The notes under the pieces were generated by a model, which worked only from the letters and a program-made list of their open reading frames with translations, was not told the DNA's origin and did not search any database. From positions 310,001 to 374,000 of the forward strand of contig PKRG01000001.1 in NCBI GenBank assembly GCA_017577575.1: DNA of 64,000 nt, read 5' to 3'. This document shows, piece by piece, positions 52,111 through 61,148 of this stretch. The translations under genes were made by a program, and so were the position numbers. How positions within the stretch are numbered: the first letter of the stretch is position 1; every line of letters begins with the position of its first letter. The DNA is from Acidimicrobiia bacterium. Its GTDB lineage: Bacteria; Actinomycetota; Acidimicrobiia; Spongiisociales; ZC4RG35.

Positions 52111-53216
52111 CAGCCGCCGGTGCTGTCGGTGGTCGTGTCGGTCGTGGTCCCGGCGGCGCCCGTCCACTCGACGGCGCCCTCGTCGGGGACCACCGAGATC
52201 CAGGCGAAGCCGGGCGGGACGACCAGATCTTCTCCGTCGGCGGTTGTGAGGGTGAACGGCTCGGAGGCGTCCTCGCGCGCCCACGTGCCCTCGATCACCT
52301 TGCCGTCGGCGAAGACGTAGAAGTCGCCGCTGCCGATCGTGGACGTGGCCGGGACGGCCGATCCTCTCGACCCCGCCGGCGGCGAAGCCGTGTACTGCTC
52401 GCCGACGATGGCGACCAGGACGTCGGCGGTGATGCGCTCGACCTCACCCTCGGGGTTCAGCCAGGTGGACTCGGCGCCGTCGATCGACCGCTCGTACGTG
52501 GTCCCGTTCCAGGTCCACCCGGTGGTCGTCGTCGACGAGAACGTGAACGTGATGTCGGTCGCCTCCGGGGCGTCTTCGGGCATCTCCCCGAACTCCCACA
52601 GCGAAGTCGGCGGCGGGGTGTCGGGGATCTCCCGATCGTCGGCCACCTGGCGCAACTCGATGGTGTTGCCGTACAGGTTGTGGGGTGCGGCCCGCTCACT
52701 GATGCGGAACATGCCCGGGCGGGTGTCGCTCAGGTACGGCACCCCGAGCGCGGAGATGCCTTCGCGCACCCACGGCTGCCCGCCGCTGATCGCCAGGGTC
52801 GCCTCGAAGGGGCGGATGAGGGCGGCGTCGGACGGCCGGCCCGAGCGGATCGGGCCCAGGGCTTCGCTGTCGGTGGAGTGGAACACGGCCATGAAACGGG
52901 TCAGGCCACCCTCCACCCGGATCTCGAAGACCGCCTCCGCCTCGAGGATCCCCGACTGGGGGCGGGCGTCCCAGTGGTTGTCGATCTTCACCGCCAGGAC
53001 CCGCCGGTCCAGCAGCTCCGGGTCGTCCACCGGCAAGCCGTTGATCGGCGAGCGCGGCCGGTCGTCGACCGTGGTCGTCGGTGCCTCCGTCGTGGTGGTC
53101 GGCGGCACCGTGGTCGTGGTCGGAGTGGTGGTTGTCGTGGTCGTGGTTTCGCCGGCTCCCCCGCTGCAAGCTGTGATCGCCAGGACGAGCGCGACGACAG
53201 AAAGTCGTGATCGCAT
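52110..53216 (-). CDS. DUF3048 domain lipoprotein
   Basis: The 368-residue protein has a lipoprotein signal with lipobox LAITAC (Cys17), a long Thr/Pro linker (about 24-50), then the DUF3048 N-terminal domain (INGLPVDDPELLDRRVLAVKI, RSGRPSD) and C-terminal domain (ending with FAWISVVPDEGAVEW). The family resembles Bacillus YerB; function unknown. The ATG lies 7 nt after TAGCAT (complement of 53224-53229). Its coupling to the amidase suggests one transcript. Confidence 0.9.
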   Translation of the reverse strand: MRSRLSVVALVLAITACSGGAGETTTTTTTTPTTTTVPPTTTTEAPTTTVDDRPRSPINGLPVDDPELLDRRVLAVKIDNHWDARPQSGILEAEAVFEIRVEGGLTRFMAVFHSTDSEALGPIRSGRPSDAALIRPFEATLAISGGQPWVREGISALGVPYLSDTRPGMFRISERAAPHNLYGNTIELRQVADDREIPDTPPPTSLWEFGEMPEDAPEATDITFTFSSTTTTGWTWNGTTYERSIDGAESTWLNPEGEVERITADVLVAIVGEQYTASPPAGSRGSAVPATSTIGSGDFYVFADGKVIEGTWAREDASEPFTLTTADGEDLVVPPGFAWISVVPDEGAVEWTGAAGTTTDTTTDSTGG

Positions 53217-53252
53217 CGGGGGGATGCTAAAGCACCGGAGGCGGTACTCGGT

Positions 53253-53651
53253 TCAACTCGAGATCGAACCGGTCACCGGCAAGTCGGGAACCGCGCTCAC
53301 CGCCCCGTCCACCGAGATCGCCACTTCGATGCCGTCCGGAGAGGTGGATAGCACATAGAGGGCGTCGATGTTGATGTCGGCGTCGGCGAGCTTTCTCGTC
53401 ACCTCCGCCAACGCGCCGGGGGTGTGGGGCATGAAGGCGGTGAGCACCGTGTGCTCCTCAACCCGGAGGCCGGCTTCCGACAGGACCCGGCGGGTCGTGG
53501 CGGCGTCGTCGACGATCAGGCGCAACACGCCCTCCCCGTCGTAGCCGTACGCGGCGAGCGCCTCGATGTTGACGCCGGCGTCGCTGAGGAGTTCCGTGAT
53601 CGTGGCGAGACGGCCCGGGCGGTTCTCGACGTGCACGATGAACTCCGTCAT
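53253..53651 (-). CDS. Tandem ACT-domain protein
   Basis: A 132-residue protein made of two ACT domains (about 3-65 and 70-130), each opening with a VENRPGRLATIT- or MPHTPGALAEVT-type motif. Stand-alone double ACT proteins bind amino acids as sensors; the ligand is unknown here. The ATG at 53651 lies 7 nt after TAGGCT (complement of 53659-53664); the upstream frame is not coding. Confidence 0.88.
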   Translation of the reverse strand: MTEFIVHVENRPGRLATITELLSDAGVNIEALAAYGYDGEGVLRLIVDDAATTRRVLSEAGLRVEEHTVLTAFMPHTPGALAEVTRKLADADINIDALYVLSTSPDGIEVAISVDGAVSAVPDLPVTGSISS

Positions 53652-53706
53652 GGACCCGAGCCTACGCCTCCCGGCGCGCCTGTGACGGGTGGAGGTCGGG
53701 TGGAGG

Positions 53707-54483
53707 TCAGGCTCCGCAGCCGAACCCGCCGGTGAGCGAGGTGACCTGACCGGTGTCGATAGATTCGGTGAGGGTGCCGGCCAACAGGCCCGGCTCTCCG
53801 GTGTCGATGGTGAAGGTGACACCGAAGTGGGCGTCGCTCGTGATGGACACGGCCGACCCGTAGGCTCTTCGCAGCTCGGCGACGGTGGACCCGATGCCGA
53901 TGCCCTCGGCGGTCTTCAGGTCGATCACGGTGTCGGTGTCGACCGCCGACTGGCTGTAGGAGAAGAAGTGCCGTTGGTCCTCGCCGAACTCGGTCGGCCC
54001 GTCGCTGAAGAACACGCGCAGGCTCGCCCACCGCACCACCCGGACCACGCTGCCGGGGCAGGTGCCGAAAGTGCCGCGGGCCGACACCCATCCCGAGTCG
54101 GAGTCGGCGCTCCCCAGCCGGGAGCCGATCGCATCGATCGTGTCTTCCACCGTCGCCCCGAACTCCACGATCCCCAGCCCGTCGCTCTCGAGGCGCACGG
54201 GGGGAAGGGTGGTGGTCGTCGGGCCGGTGGTGGCGGTGGTGTCCGGCTGGGTAGTGGTAGTCGTCGGCTCGGTGGTGGGAGGAGCGGTCGTCTCGGTCGT
54301 CGCCGGGTCGGTGGCGGGCGCCGACGTGGCCGGGGCGGCATCGGCCAGCGCCATGGTCTCCTCGGCGCCGCCGGGCGCGCCGACGATGCCGAGGCCCGCG
54401 GCCAGGAGGGCGACGACTGTTCCCCCCAGCACGCCCCCGGTGATACGGCGGGTCGGTGAAGCCTTCGCGAGGTGACGGCCCAC
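53707..54483 (-). CDS. Exported Thr-rich protein of unknown function
   Basis: The 258-residue protein is not recognised. It has a basic N-terminus and one hydrophobic helix (about 15-37), either signal or anchor, then a Thr/Pro/Ala linker (about 48-95) and a compact C-terminal domain of about 160 residues with two Cys (GTCPGS and near the end, FGCGA) that could form a disulfide. The domain layout with an IGSTVAELRRAYG-like helix suggests a substrate-binding or wall-associated module. GTG start is tentative. Confidence 0.65.
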   Translation of the reverse strand: MGRHLAKASPTRRITGGVLGGTVVALLAAGLGIVGAPGGAEETMALADAAPATSAPATDPATTETTAPPTTEPTTTTTQPDTTATTGPTTTTLPPVRLESDGLGIVEFGATVEDTIDAIGSRLGSADSDSGWVSARGTFGTCPGSVVRVVRWASLRVFFSDGPTEFGEDQRHFFSYSQSAVDTDTVIDLKTAEGIGIGSTVAELRRAYGSAVSITSDAHFGVTFTIDTGEPGLLAGTLTESIDTGQVTSLTGGFGCGA

Positions 54484-54550
54484 GACTCAGGTGGAGAGAG
54501 GACGGAGGGTTTCCGCAGGCGGCCGGGCGCCGGTCATACGGAGCGGAACG

Positions 54551-55231
54551 CTAGTCCCCCCGGGGGCCGCCGTCAGTGACCGGTCCCAGGCCGGCGACGT
54601 CGGTCTCGTCGCGTCCCCGGCGCCGCAGGTAGTCGTGCCAGATCAGGCGGGCGGCCACCGAGCGGAACGGCCGCCAGCGCTCGCCGATGGCCTCCATCTC
54701 ATCCGGGCCGGGCGGGGCCGGGCGGCCGAGCAAGTCGCCGACGCCCACCTGGAGGGCCCGGTCGCCGACCGGCCAGATGTCGGGGTGGCGCAGGGCCGAG
54801 AGCAGGTACACGTCGGCGGTCCACGGCCCGATCCCGGTCTGGGCGAGGAGCAGGCGACGGACCTCGTCGTCGGGCCGCGACGAGAGGCCGTCGAGGTCCA
54901 AGCGCCCCTCCAGCACCGCCTCGGCGAGCAGCTTGAGGTAGCGCTGCTTCTGGCGGGTGAGGCCGGCCCGCCCCAGGTCGTCGAGGTCGGCGGCGTGGAC
55001 CGTGGCCGGCTCGACCGAGCCCAACAGGGCGACGAGCCGCTCGTAGACGGCCTTCGCCGACTGGAGCGACACCTGCTGTTCCACGATGAACAGGGCCAGG
55101 GTGGCGAAGCCCGGCGGGCGGTGCCAGAAGGCGGGCACCCCGTGGCTGTCGACGATGGAACCGAGATGCGGGTCTTCGGAGGCGAGGCGCTCCACGAACG
55201 AGGGGAACGTCTCGGCGGTGATCGGTCTCAT
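54551..55231 (-). CDS. HhH-GPD DNA glycosylase (AlkA-like)
   Basis: A 226-residue base-excision glycosylase: FIVEQQVSLQSAKAVYERL, the helix-hairpin-helix LAQTGIGPWTADVYLLSAL with its catalytic-type Asp in PVGDRALQ. It probably removes alkylated purines such as 3-methyladenine. There is no Fe-S cysteine cluster, so it is not of the Nth/MutY type. The ATG overlaps the sodX stop, an odd functional pairing. Confidence 0.88.
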   Translation of the reverse strand: MRPITAETFPSFVERLASEDPHLGSIVDSHGVPAFWHRPPGFATLALFIVEQQVSLQSAKAVYERLVALLGSVEPATVHAADLDDLGRAGLTRQKQRYLKLLAEAVLEGRLDLDGLSSRPDDEVRRLLLAQTGIGPWTADVYLLSALRHPDIWPVGDRALQVGVGDLLGRPAPPGPDEMEAIGERWRPFRSVAARLIWHDYLRRRGRDETDVAGLGPVTDGGPRGD

Positions 55232-55596
55232 CGCGCCCCCCGCCGATAGCGGAGCACCGCGACATAAGCGGGCCGGATGGGCACGGGACCGAAGGCCCGC
55301 GAGTCCGCCCGGGTCAGTTCGCGCCGGTCCGAGAGCACGTACATGTGGCCAGGTGGTACCAGCGTCCCCTCGGACGCGTCGGAGCCGGCCTCGACGACGA
55401 GCTCACCGTCGACGAAGCGGACGACGTCGCCGGGAACGCCTACGATGCGCTTCACCAGCCAGAAGTCGTCGCGGTGGGGGTGGGGGAAGAACACGATCTG
55501 GCCGCGTCGGGGCTCCCGCAGCTTGCGGGCGAGGAGACGATCGCCCGGCATCAGCGCCGGCGACATCGACATCTCGGCGACGACGAACCTTCTCAT
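55228..55596 (-). CDS. sodX: Nickel-type superoxide dismutase maturation protease (S26 family)
   Basis: A 122-residue S26 signal-peptidase-like enzyme without a membrane anchor. The nucleophile region EMSMSPALMPGD (Ser10 or Ser12) and general-base Lys49 in VKRIVGVPGD are visible. It lies 56 nt away from and divergent to sodN, which is the diagnostic arrangement. It is expected to cut the SodN leader before His11 so that the new N-terminus can bind nickel. Confidence 0.93.
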   Translation of the reverse strand: MRRFVVAEMSMSPALMPGDRLLARKLREPRRGQIVFFPHPHRDDFWLVKRIVGVPGDVVRFVDGELVVEAGSDASEGTLVPPGHMYVLSDRRELTRADSRAFGPVPIRPAYVAVLRYRRGAR

Positions 55597-55619
55597 GTTT
55601 GTGGAGCCCGGCGACGGAG

Positions 55620-55625
55620 TATGGT
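55620..55625 (+). promoter_or_regulatory. Possible -10 element for sodN
   Basis: TATGGT in the sodX-sodN intergenic region would give a leader of about 21 nt including the AGGAGG ribosome site. No -35 or Nur-like palindrome could be assigned. Confidence 0.35.
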
Positions 55626-55652
55626 GCGGAGGAGAAACCGATAGGAGGTTGC

Positions 55653-56066
55653 ATGTTCCGCTCACCGACCGTCGCTCATGCGCATTGCGACCTGTACTGC
55701 GGCGTGTACGACCCCGCCCAGGCCAAGATCGAGGCCATGTCGGTCCTGAAGTCGGCTCAGAAGTACCACGAGACCGACGACGAGGTGTTCCGGGCCCGGG
55801 CGATCAAGATCAAGGAGGAACGTGCCGAGCTCGTCAAGCACCACGTGATGGTGCTGTGGGCCGACTTCTTCACCGAGGAGCACCGCAAGCAGTTCCCCGA
55901 GCTCGACGACCTGGTCTGGCGGACCCTCAAGCAGGCCGGCGACGCCAAGAAGTCGGTCGATCCCGCTGACGGCGAGAAGCTGGTCGAGCTGATCGACCAG
56001 ATCGCCGAGATCTTCTGGCAGACCGAGAAGGCCAAGAACATGGGGGTCTACCCGCCCAACGCCTGA
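55653..56066 (+). CDS. sodN: Nickel superoxide dismutase
   Basis: A 137-residue Ni-SOD precursor. A 10-residue leader precedes the mature nickel hook HCDLYCGVYD (precursor residues 11-20; mature His1, Cys2 and Cys6 are ligands). The four-helix body has KIKEERAELVKHHV and a C-terminal IFWQTEKAK, as in Streptomyces SodN. Mature position 5, usually Pro, is Tyr here. A strong AGGAGG (55643-55648) suggests high expression, unlike most neighbours. Confidence 0.96.
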   Translation: MFRSPTVAHAHCDLYCGVYDPAQAKIEAMSVLKSAQKYHETDDEVFRARAIKIKEERAELVKHHVMVLWADFFTEEHRKQFPELDDLVWRTLKQAGDAKKSVDPADGEKLVELIDQIAEIFWQTEKAKNMGVYPPNA

Positions 56067-56084
56067 GCGGGTGCCCGTCCGGCC

Positions 56085-57731
56085 CTACTCGTCGGCGAGG
56101 GCGTCGTCGTCGAGTTTCGCGAAGAGGGGCCGGATCTCTCCGAGTTCGGTCCCGGCCGGAACCTCCGGTCGGGACCATTTCTCCACCGGCCCGATCCCGA
56201 GCATCTCGCCGAGGGCCTCGGTCGAGAACGGCAGATAGGGAGCGAACGCCACCCTGACGCCGGCCACCGCCTGCACCGCCGTCCACAGCACCGTGGCGGC
56301 ACGGGCGCGGTCCTCTTTCACCAGCTTCCACGGCTCGGTGGCGTTCAGGTAGGCGTTGACCTCAGCCGCCGCTCCCAGCGCGGTCCGCAAGCCGGCCCTC
56401 AGCTCGACGGCTTCGATGTGGGCCGCTTCCTCTTCGAGGGCGGCATCGACCGCCGTCAGCAGCTTCCGATCCTCGCCGGCCAGCTCGCCCGGAGAGGGGA
56501 CCGCTCCATCGAAGTTCCGCGACGTCAGGCTGAGCGTCCGGTTCACCAGGTTGCCCCAGGTCGACACCAGCTCCTCGTTGACCCGGCGGACGATCTCGTC
56601 GTCGAACAGGTCGGTGTCGTTCTGCTCCGGGAGCACCGACGCCAGGGCGAAGCGCAGGGCGTCGGGCTCGAGACGGTCCAGATACCACGAGAGCGGACGT
56701 CCCACGCCCATCGACTTGGATGCCTTGCGGCCGCCGAAAGTGACGTATTGGTTGGCGGGCACGTTGGTGGGCAGGTTGAGCCCGCCGTGGCCCATCAGCA
56801 GCGCCGGCCAGTACACGGCGTGGAAGGGGATGTTGTCCTTGCCGACGAAGTAGTAGCTCTCGGCGCTCGGGTCGGTCCACCACTTCTTCCATGCATCCGG
56901 GTCGCCCTGGCGCTGCGCCCATTCCTGGGGGGCGGAGTAGTAGCCCATCACCGCCTCCCACCACACGTAGATCGACTTGCCCTCGCCGATGTCGTCGACG
57001 GGGATGGGGATCCCCCAGTCCAGGTCCCGGGTGAAGGCCCGGTCCTGCAGCCCGTCGCGGACCATGCCGAGGGCGAAGTTGAGGACGTGGGGCCGCCAGC
57101 CCTTCCGGGTCAGCAGCCACTCCTCGAGCTGCTTCTCGAAGGCGGAGAGCCGCCAGTAGTAGTGCTCGGTCTCCCGCAGCACCGGCGTGGACCCGGTCAG
57201 CTTGGAGCGGGGGTCGATGAGGTCCGAAGGGTCGAGAGTCCGGCCGCAGTTGTCGCACTGGTCGCCGCGGGCGTTGGGATAGCTGCAGTGGGGGCAGGTG
57301 CCTTCGATGTAGCGGTCGGGGAGGAACTGGCCCCGCTCCTCGTCGTAGAACTGCTCGGTCACCTTCCGGTACAGGTGCCCGTTCTCCAGCAGCTTGAGGA
57401 AGAACTCCTGGGCGACCCGGTAGTGGATTTCGGTCCCGGTGGTGGTGAACAGGTCGAAGGAGATCCCCAGGCGCTCCCAGTAGCTCAGGAACTCGGGGTG
57501 GTAGCGGTCGACGATCTCCTGGGGAGTGACGCCTTCCTGCTCCGCCTTGACCGTGATCGGGGTGCCGTGGACGTCGGACCCCGAGACCATCAGCACCTCG
57601 TTGCCGGCGAGCCGGTGGTAGCGGGCGAAGATGTCCGGGGGCAGGTAGGCGCCGGCGATGTGGCCCAGATGCAGCGGGCCCTGGGCGTACGGCCAAGCGA
57701 CAGCGACGAGGATGTAGCGGGGTTCAGACAT
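56085..57731 (-). CDS. metG: Methionyl-tRNA synthetase
   Basis: A 548-residue class I synthetase. HIGH-like signature in PLHLGHIAGAY (about 19-29), a zinc knuckle with CPHC and CDNC, and the second signature as KASKSMG in place of KMSKS. The C-terminal anticodon domain is complete (WGNLVNR, WKLVKED) without the Trbp-like tail. The ATG at 57731 lies 9 nt after TACCCT (complement of 57741-57746). It is divergent from deoC. Confidence 0.96.
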   Translation of the reverse strand: MSEPRYILVAVAWPYAQGPLHLGHIAGAYLPPDIFARYHRLAGNEVLMVSGSDVHGTPITVKAEQEGVTPQEIVDRYHPEFLSYWERLGISFDLFTTTGTEIHYRVAQEFFLKLLENGHLYRKVTEQFYDEERGQFLPDRYIEGTCPHCSYPNARGDQCDNCGRTLDPSDLIDPRSKLTGSTPVLRETEHYYWRLSAFEKQLEEWLLTRKGWRPHVLNFALGMVRDGLQDRAFTRDLDWGIPIPVDDIGEGKSIYVWWEAVMGYYSAPQEWAQRQGDPDAWKKWWTDPSAESYYFVGKDNIPFHAVYWPALLMGHGGLNLPTNVPANQYVTFGGRKASKSMGVGRPLSWYLDRLEPDALRFALASVLPEQNDTDLFDDEIVRRVNEELVSTWGNLVNRTLSLTSRNFDGAVPSPGELAGEDRKLLTAVDAALEEEAAHIEAVELRAGLRTALGAAAEVNAYLNATEPWKLVKEDRARAATVLWTAVQAVAGVRVAFAPYLPFSTEALGEMLGIGPVEKWSRPEVPAGTELGEIRPLFAKLDDDALADE

Positions 57732-57822
57732 CAGACGGAAAGGGTACCGACCCCGCCGAGGTCGGTGATCGGCAATTGTCGCCCCCGGAGGCCAGCAGGC
57801 GCCATCCGGTACCATCGGTCAC

Positions 57823-58776
57823 GTGACACTCACCCCCACCCGCCAGGCGATCCTCCCCGACAGGCTCACGAACTCGACGCTCACCTCGTTCCTGCGCTCG
57901 GTGCCGTCGGTCGACGAGGTGGCGGTGGCCGAGCGCGTCGCCTCCCTCTCCACGCGCTCGATCAAGCGGGAGTCGAAGGCCCACGCCTTGCGGATGGCCA
58001 TCTCGATGATGGACCTGACCACTCTCGAGGGCATGGACACGCCGGGCAAGGTGATCCAGATGAGCTCCAAGGCGGTCCGCCCCGACCCCACCGACCCGTC
58101 GATTCCGTCCGTGGCGGCGGTGTGCGTGTACCCGGCGATGGTGCCTTACGCCCGCCAGGCGGTGGAGGGAACCGGCGTGAAGGTGGCGTCTGTGGCCACC
58201 TACTTCCCCTCCGGCCAGGTCGACATCGGCCTGAAGGTGGAGGAGACCCGCCAGGTGGTGGAGGCCGGTGCCGACGAGATCGACATGGTGATCAATCGGG
58301 GGGCGTTCCTCTCCGGCGACTACTTCCGGGTCTTCGACGAGATCGTCCGCGTCAAGGAGGCCTGCGGCGACGCCCACCTGAAGGTGATCCTCGAGACGGG
58401 CGAGCTGCAGACCCTCGACAACGTCCGCCGGGCGTCGGTGCTGGCGATGGCCGCCGGGGCCGACTTCATCAAGACGTCGACCGGCAAGGTGAGCCCGGCG
58501 GCGACGCTGCCGGCGACTCTCGTGATGCTCGAGGCGATCCGCGACTTCTGGGCGGCCACCGGGGTGAAGGTGGGGATGAAACCCGCCGGCGGCATCCGCA
58601 CCGCCAAGGACGCCATCCGCTACCTGGTGGTGCTCAACGAGACCCTGGGGGAGGAGTGGATGAGCCCCGACTGGTTCCGGATCGGGGCCTCGTCGCTGCT
58701 CAACGACGTGCTCATGCAGATCCGCTGGCTCGAGACGGGCCGCTACCAGAGCGCCGACTACTTCACGAAGGACTGA
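57823..58776 (+). CDS. deoC: Deoxyribose-phosphate aldolase
   Basis: DeoC splits deoxyribose-5-phosphate to acetaldehyde and glyceraldehyde-3-phosphate. The 317-residue protein is longer than E. coli DeoC (259), with an N-terminal helical extension of about 55 residues. Schiff-base Lys in FIKTSTGK and the proton-relay Lys in GMKPAGGIRT are present. GTG start 7 nt after TACCAT (57810-57815). The adjacent aldehyde dehydrogenase could oxidise the acetaldehyde. Confidence 0.95.
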   Translation: MTLTPTRQAILPDRLTNSTLTSFLRSVPSVDEVAVAERVASLSTRSIKRESKAHALRMAISMMDLTTLEGMDTPGKVIQMSSKAVRPDPTDPSIPSVAAVCVYPAMVPYARQAVEGTGVKVASVATYFPSGQVDIGLKVEETRQVVEAGADEIDMVINRGAFLSGDYFRVFDEIVRVKEACGDAHLKVILETGELQTLDNVRRASVLAMAAGADFIKTSTGKVSPAATLPATLVMLEAIRDFWAATGVKVGMKPAGGIRTAKDAIRYLVVLNETLGEEWMSPDWFRIGASSLLNDVLMQIRWLETGRYQSADYFTKD

Positions 58777-58779
58777 CCG

Positions 58780-60294
58780 ATGGAGCCGCAGACCACAGAG
58801 AACACCGAGGTGGCGAGCCGCAAGGCCGATGTGCTGGCTCCCCGGATCGAATGGGAGTACGTCCCGTCCCGGGAGTCGACCGACATCGTCGAGATAGCCG
58901 ACCGCTACGACCTGTTCATCGGCGGCGAGTTCCGCAAGCCGAAGAGCGGCAAGTACTTCCCGACGGTCGATCCCGCCACCGAGGAGACCCTCGCCGAGGT
59001 GGCCGAGGCCGGCCCCGACGACGTCGACGCCGCGGTGGCGGCGGCCCGGGCCGCCTTCGAGGACGGCTGGGGACGCATGCCGGGCTCGGAGCGGGCGAAG
59101 TACATCTTCCGCATCGCCCGGATGATCCAGGAGCGCTCCCGGGAGCTGGCCGTCCTGGAGACGCTCGACGGCGGCAAGCCGATCAAGGAGTCCCGCGACG
59201 TCGACCTGCCGCAGGTGGCAGCCAACTTCTTCTACTACGCCGGGTGGGCGGACAAGCTCGAGTACGCCTTCCCCGGCTTCCGCCCCGAGCCGCTGGGTGT
59301 CGCCGGCCAGGTGATCCCCTGGAACTTCCCGCTGCTGATGCTCGCCTGGAAGGTGGCGCCGGCGCTGGCGACGGGCAACACCGTCGTCCTCAAGCCGGCC
59401 GAGACCACGCCGCTGACGGCCCTGGTCTTCGCCGAGATAACCGCCGAGGCGGGGCTGCCCCCGGGGGTGTTCAACGTCGTCACCGGCGCCGGTGAGACGG
59501 GAGCGGCCGTCGTGGGCCATCCCGACGTCGACAAGGTGGCGTTCACCGGCTCCACCGAGGTGGGCAAGCTGATCCAGTCGCAGGTGGCCGGAACCCGCAA
59601 GCGCCTGACCCTCGAGCTGGGCGGCAAGGCGGCCCACGTGATCTTCGACGACGCCCCCATCGACCAGGCGATCGAAGGGGTGGTGAACGGGATCTTCTTC
59701 AACCAGGGCCACGTGTGCTGTGCCGGGTCGCGGCTGTTCGTCCAAGAGAACATCCACGACCTGTTCGTCGACAAGCTCAAGGCGCGTCTGGCCACGCTGC
59801 GGGTGGGCGACCCCCTCGACAAGAACACCGACGTCGGCGCCATCAACAGCCGCCAGCAGCTGGAGAAGATCCGCCAGCTCGTCGAAGCCGGAGTCGAGGA
59901 AGGCGCCGAGATCTACCAGCCGCAATGCGAGCTCCCGGACCGGGGCTACTGGTTCGTCCCCACCCTCTTCACCGGCGTGTCCCAGTCGCACCGCATCGCC
60001 CAGGAAGAGATCTTCGGGCCGGTGCTGTCGATCATGAGCTTCCGCACCCCCGCCGAGGCGGTCGAGAAGGCCAACAACACCCCCTACGGCCTCTCCGCCG
60101 GCGTGTGGACGTCGAAGGGATCCCGCATCCTGTGGATGGCGGACCGGATGAAAGCCGGGGTGGTGTGGGCCAACACCTACAACAAGTTCGACCCGGCTTC
60201 GCCGTTCGGCGGGTACAAGGAGTCCGGCTTCGGCCGGGAGGGAGGACGTCACGGCCTCCTCAACTACGTGAAGCACGCAGGAGGGCGCCCGTGA
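58780..60294 (+). CDS. Aldehyde dehydrogenase family protein
   Basis: A 504-residue NAD(P)-dependent ALDH. Catalytic Cys313 (NQGHVCCAGSRLF), general base Glu279 (LELGGKAAHV), the oxyanion Asn in PWNFPLLM and a C-terminal PFGGYKESGFGREGG are intact. It follows deoC by 3 nt, consistent with acetaldehyde oxidation to acetate in deoxynucleoside catabolism. Substrate inference rests on context only. Confidence 0.94.
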   Translation: MEPQTTENTEVASRKADVLAPRIEWEYVPSRESTDIVEIADRYDLFIGGEFRKPKSGKYFPTVDPATEETLAEVAEAGPDDVDAAVAAARAAFEDGWGRMPGSERAKYIFRIARMIQERSRELAVLETLDGGKPIKESRDVDLPQVAANFFYYAGWADKLEYAFPGFRPEPLGVAGQVIPWNFPLLMLAWKVAPALATGNTVVLKPAETTPLTALVFAEITAEAGLPPGVFNVVTGAGETGAAVVGHPDVDKVAFTGSTEVGKLIQSQVAGTRKRLTLELGGKAAHVIFDDAPIDQAIEGVVNGIFFNQGHVCCAGSRLFVQENIHDLFVDKLKARLATLRVGDPLDKNTDVGAINSRQQLEKIRQLVEAGVEEGAEIYQPQCELPDRGYWFVPTLFTGVSQSHRIAQEEIFGPVLSIMSFRTPAEAVEKANNTPYGLSAGVWTSKGSRILWMADRMKAGVVWANTYNKFDPASPFGGYKESGFGREGGRHGLLNYVKHAGGRP

Positions 60295-61136
60295 GCCGCG
60301 TCGACGTCCGCAAGACCTACAAGCTGTACATCGGCGGGGAGTTCCCCCGCTCCGAGTCGGGTCGCTCCTATCCGGCTCTCGACGCCCGGGGCCGGGTCGT
60401 CGCCCGGGTAGCCCAGGCCTCACGCAAGGACCTGCGCGACGCCGTCCGTCACGCCCGCAACGCCCAGGCGTCGTGGGCGGCCCGTTCCGGATACAACCGG
60501 GGCCAGATCCTCTACCGGGTGGCGGAGATGATCGAGGACCGCTTCGAGACCTTCGTGAGCCAGGTCCAGGTCACCGACCCCGACCGCCGCCGGGCCCGAC
60601 GGGAGGTGACGGAGGCGATCGACACCATCGTGTGGTACGCCGGCTGGGCGGACAAGTTCGCCCAGATCTACGGCAACCTCAACCCCGTCGCCGGCCCGTT
60701 CTTCAACATCTCCGCTCCCGAGCCCACCGGCGTCGTCGGTATCGTCGCCCCCCAGGACTCGGCCCTGCTGGGCCTGGTGTCGCGTCTGTCGGCGGTGCTG
60801 GTGTCCGGCAACACCGCGGTGGTGATCGCGTCGGAGTCGCGGCCGATGCCGGCGGTGACCCTGGCCGAGGTCCTGGCGACCTCCGACGTCCCGCCCGGGG
60901 TGGTGAACATCCTCACCGGCCACACCGACGAGCTGATCCCGTGGCTGGCCGACCACATGGACGTCAACGCCATCGACGCCGCCGGCGCCACGCCCGAGCA
61001 GCGCCGGCGCATCCAGGAGGGTGCGGTCCACAACGTGAAGCGGGTGGTGCTCGACGGCGAGTTCGGCGACCGGTCGCCGTACGTGATCGCCGCCTTCACC
61101 GAGACGAAGACGGTCTGGCACCCCAAGGGCCTCTGA
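60291..61136 (+). CDS. Truncated aldehyde dehydrogenase-like protein lacking catalytic residues
   Basis: The 281-residue product matches only the N-terminal cofactor-binding half of ALDH: IGGEFPRSESGRSYP, YAGWADKFAQIYGN and VSGNTAVV. It stops just where the ELGGK motif and catalytic Cys would come; the corresponding stretch reads VVLDGEFGDRSPYVI. No ALDH-like sequence follows in any frame before the next gene, so the short form looks established rather than a recent break. GTG overlaps the full-length ALDH stop by 4 nt. It may be a partner subunit or a regulator of the complete enzyme. Confidence 0.8.
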   Translation: MSRVDVRKTYKLYIGGEFPRSESGRSYPALDARGRVVARVAQASRKDLRDAVRHARNAQASWAARSGYNRGQILYRVAEMIEDRFETFVSQVQVTDPDRRRARREVTEAIDTIVWYAGWADKFAQIYGNLNPVAGPFFNISAPEPTGVVGIVAPQDSALLGLVSRLSAVLVSGNTAVVIASESRPMPAVTLAEVLATSDVPPGVVNILTGHTDELIPWLADHMDVNAIDAAGATPEQRRRIQEGAVHNVKRVVLDGEFGDRSPYVIAAFTETKTVWHPKGL

Positions 61137-61148
61137 CCCAAGAGGCGG

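Noticed and set aside
56418..60423. Very long plus-strand (1025 codons) and minus-strand (899 codons) frames over metG, deoC and the ALDH genes
   Set aside because: Both overlap well-identified genes, show shadow composition and contain no domains.
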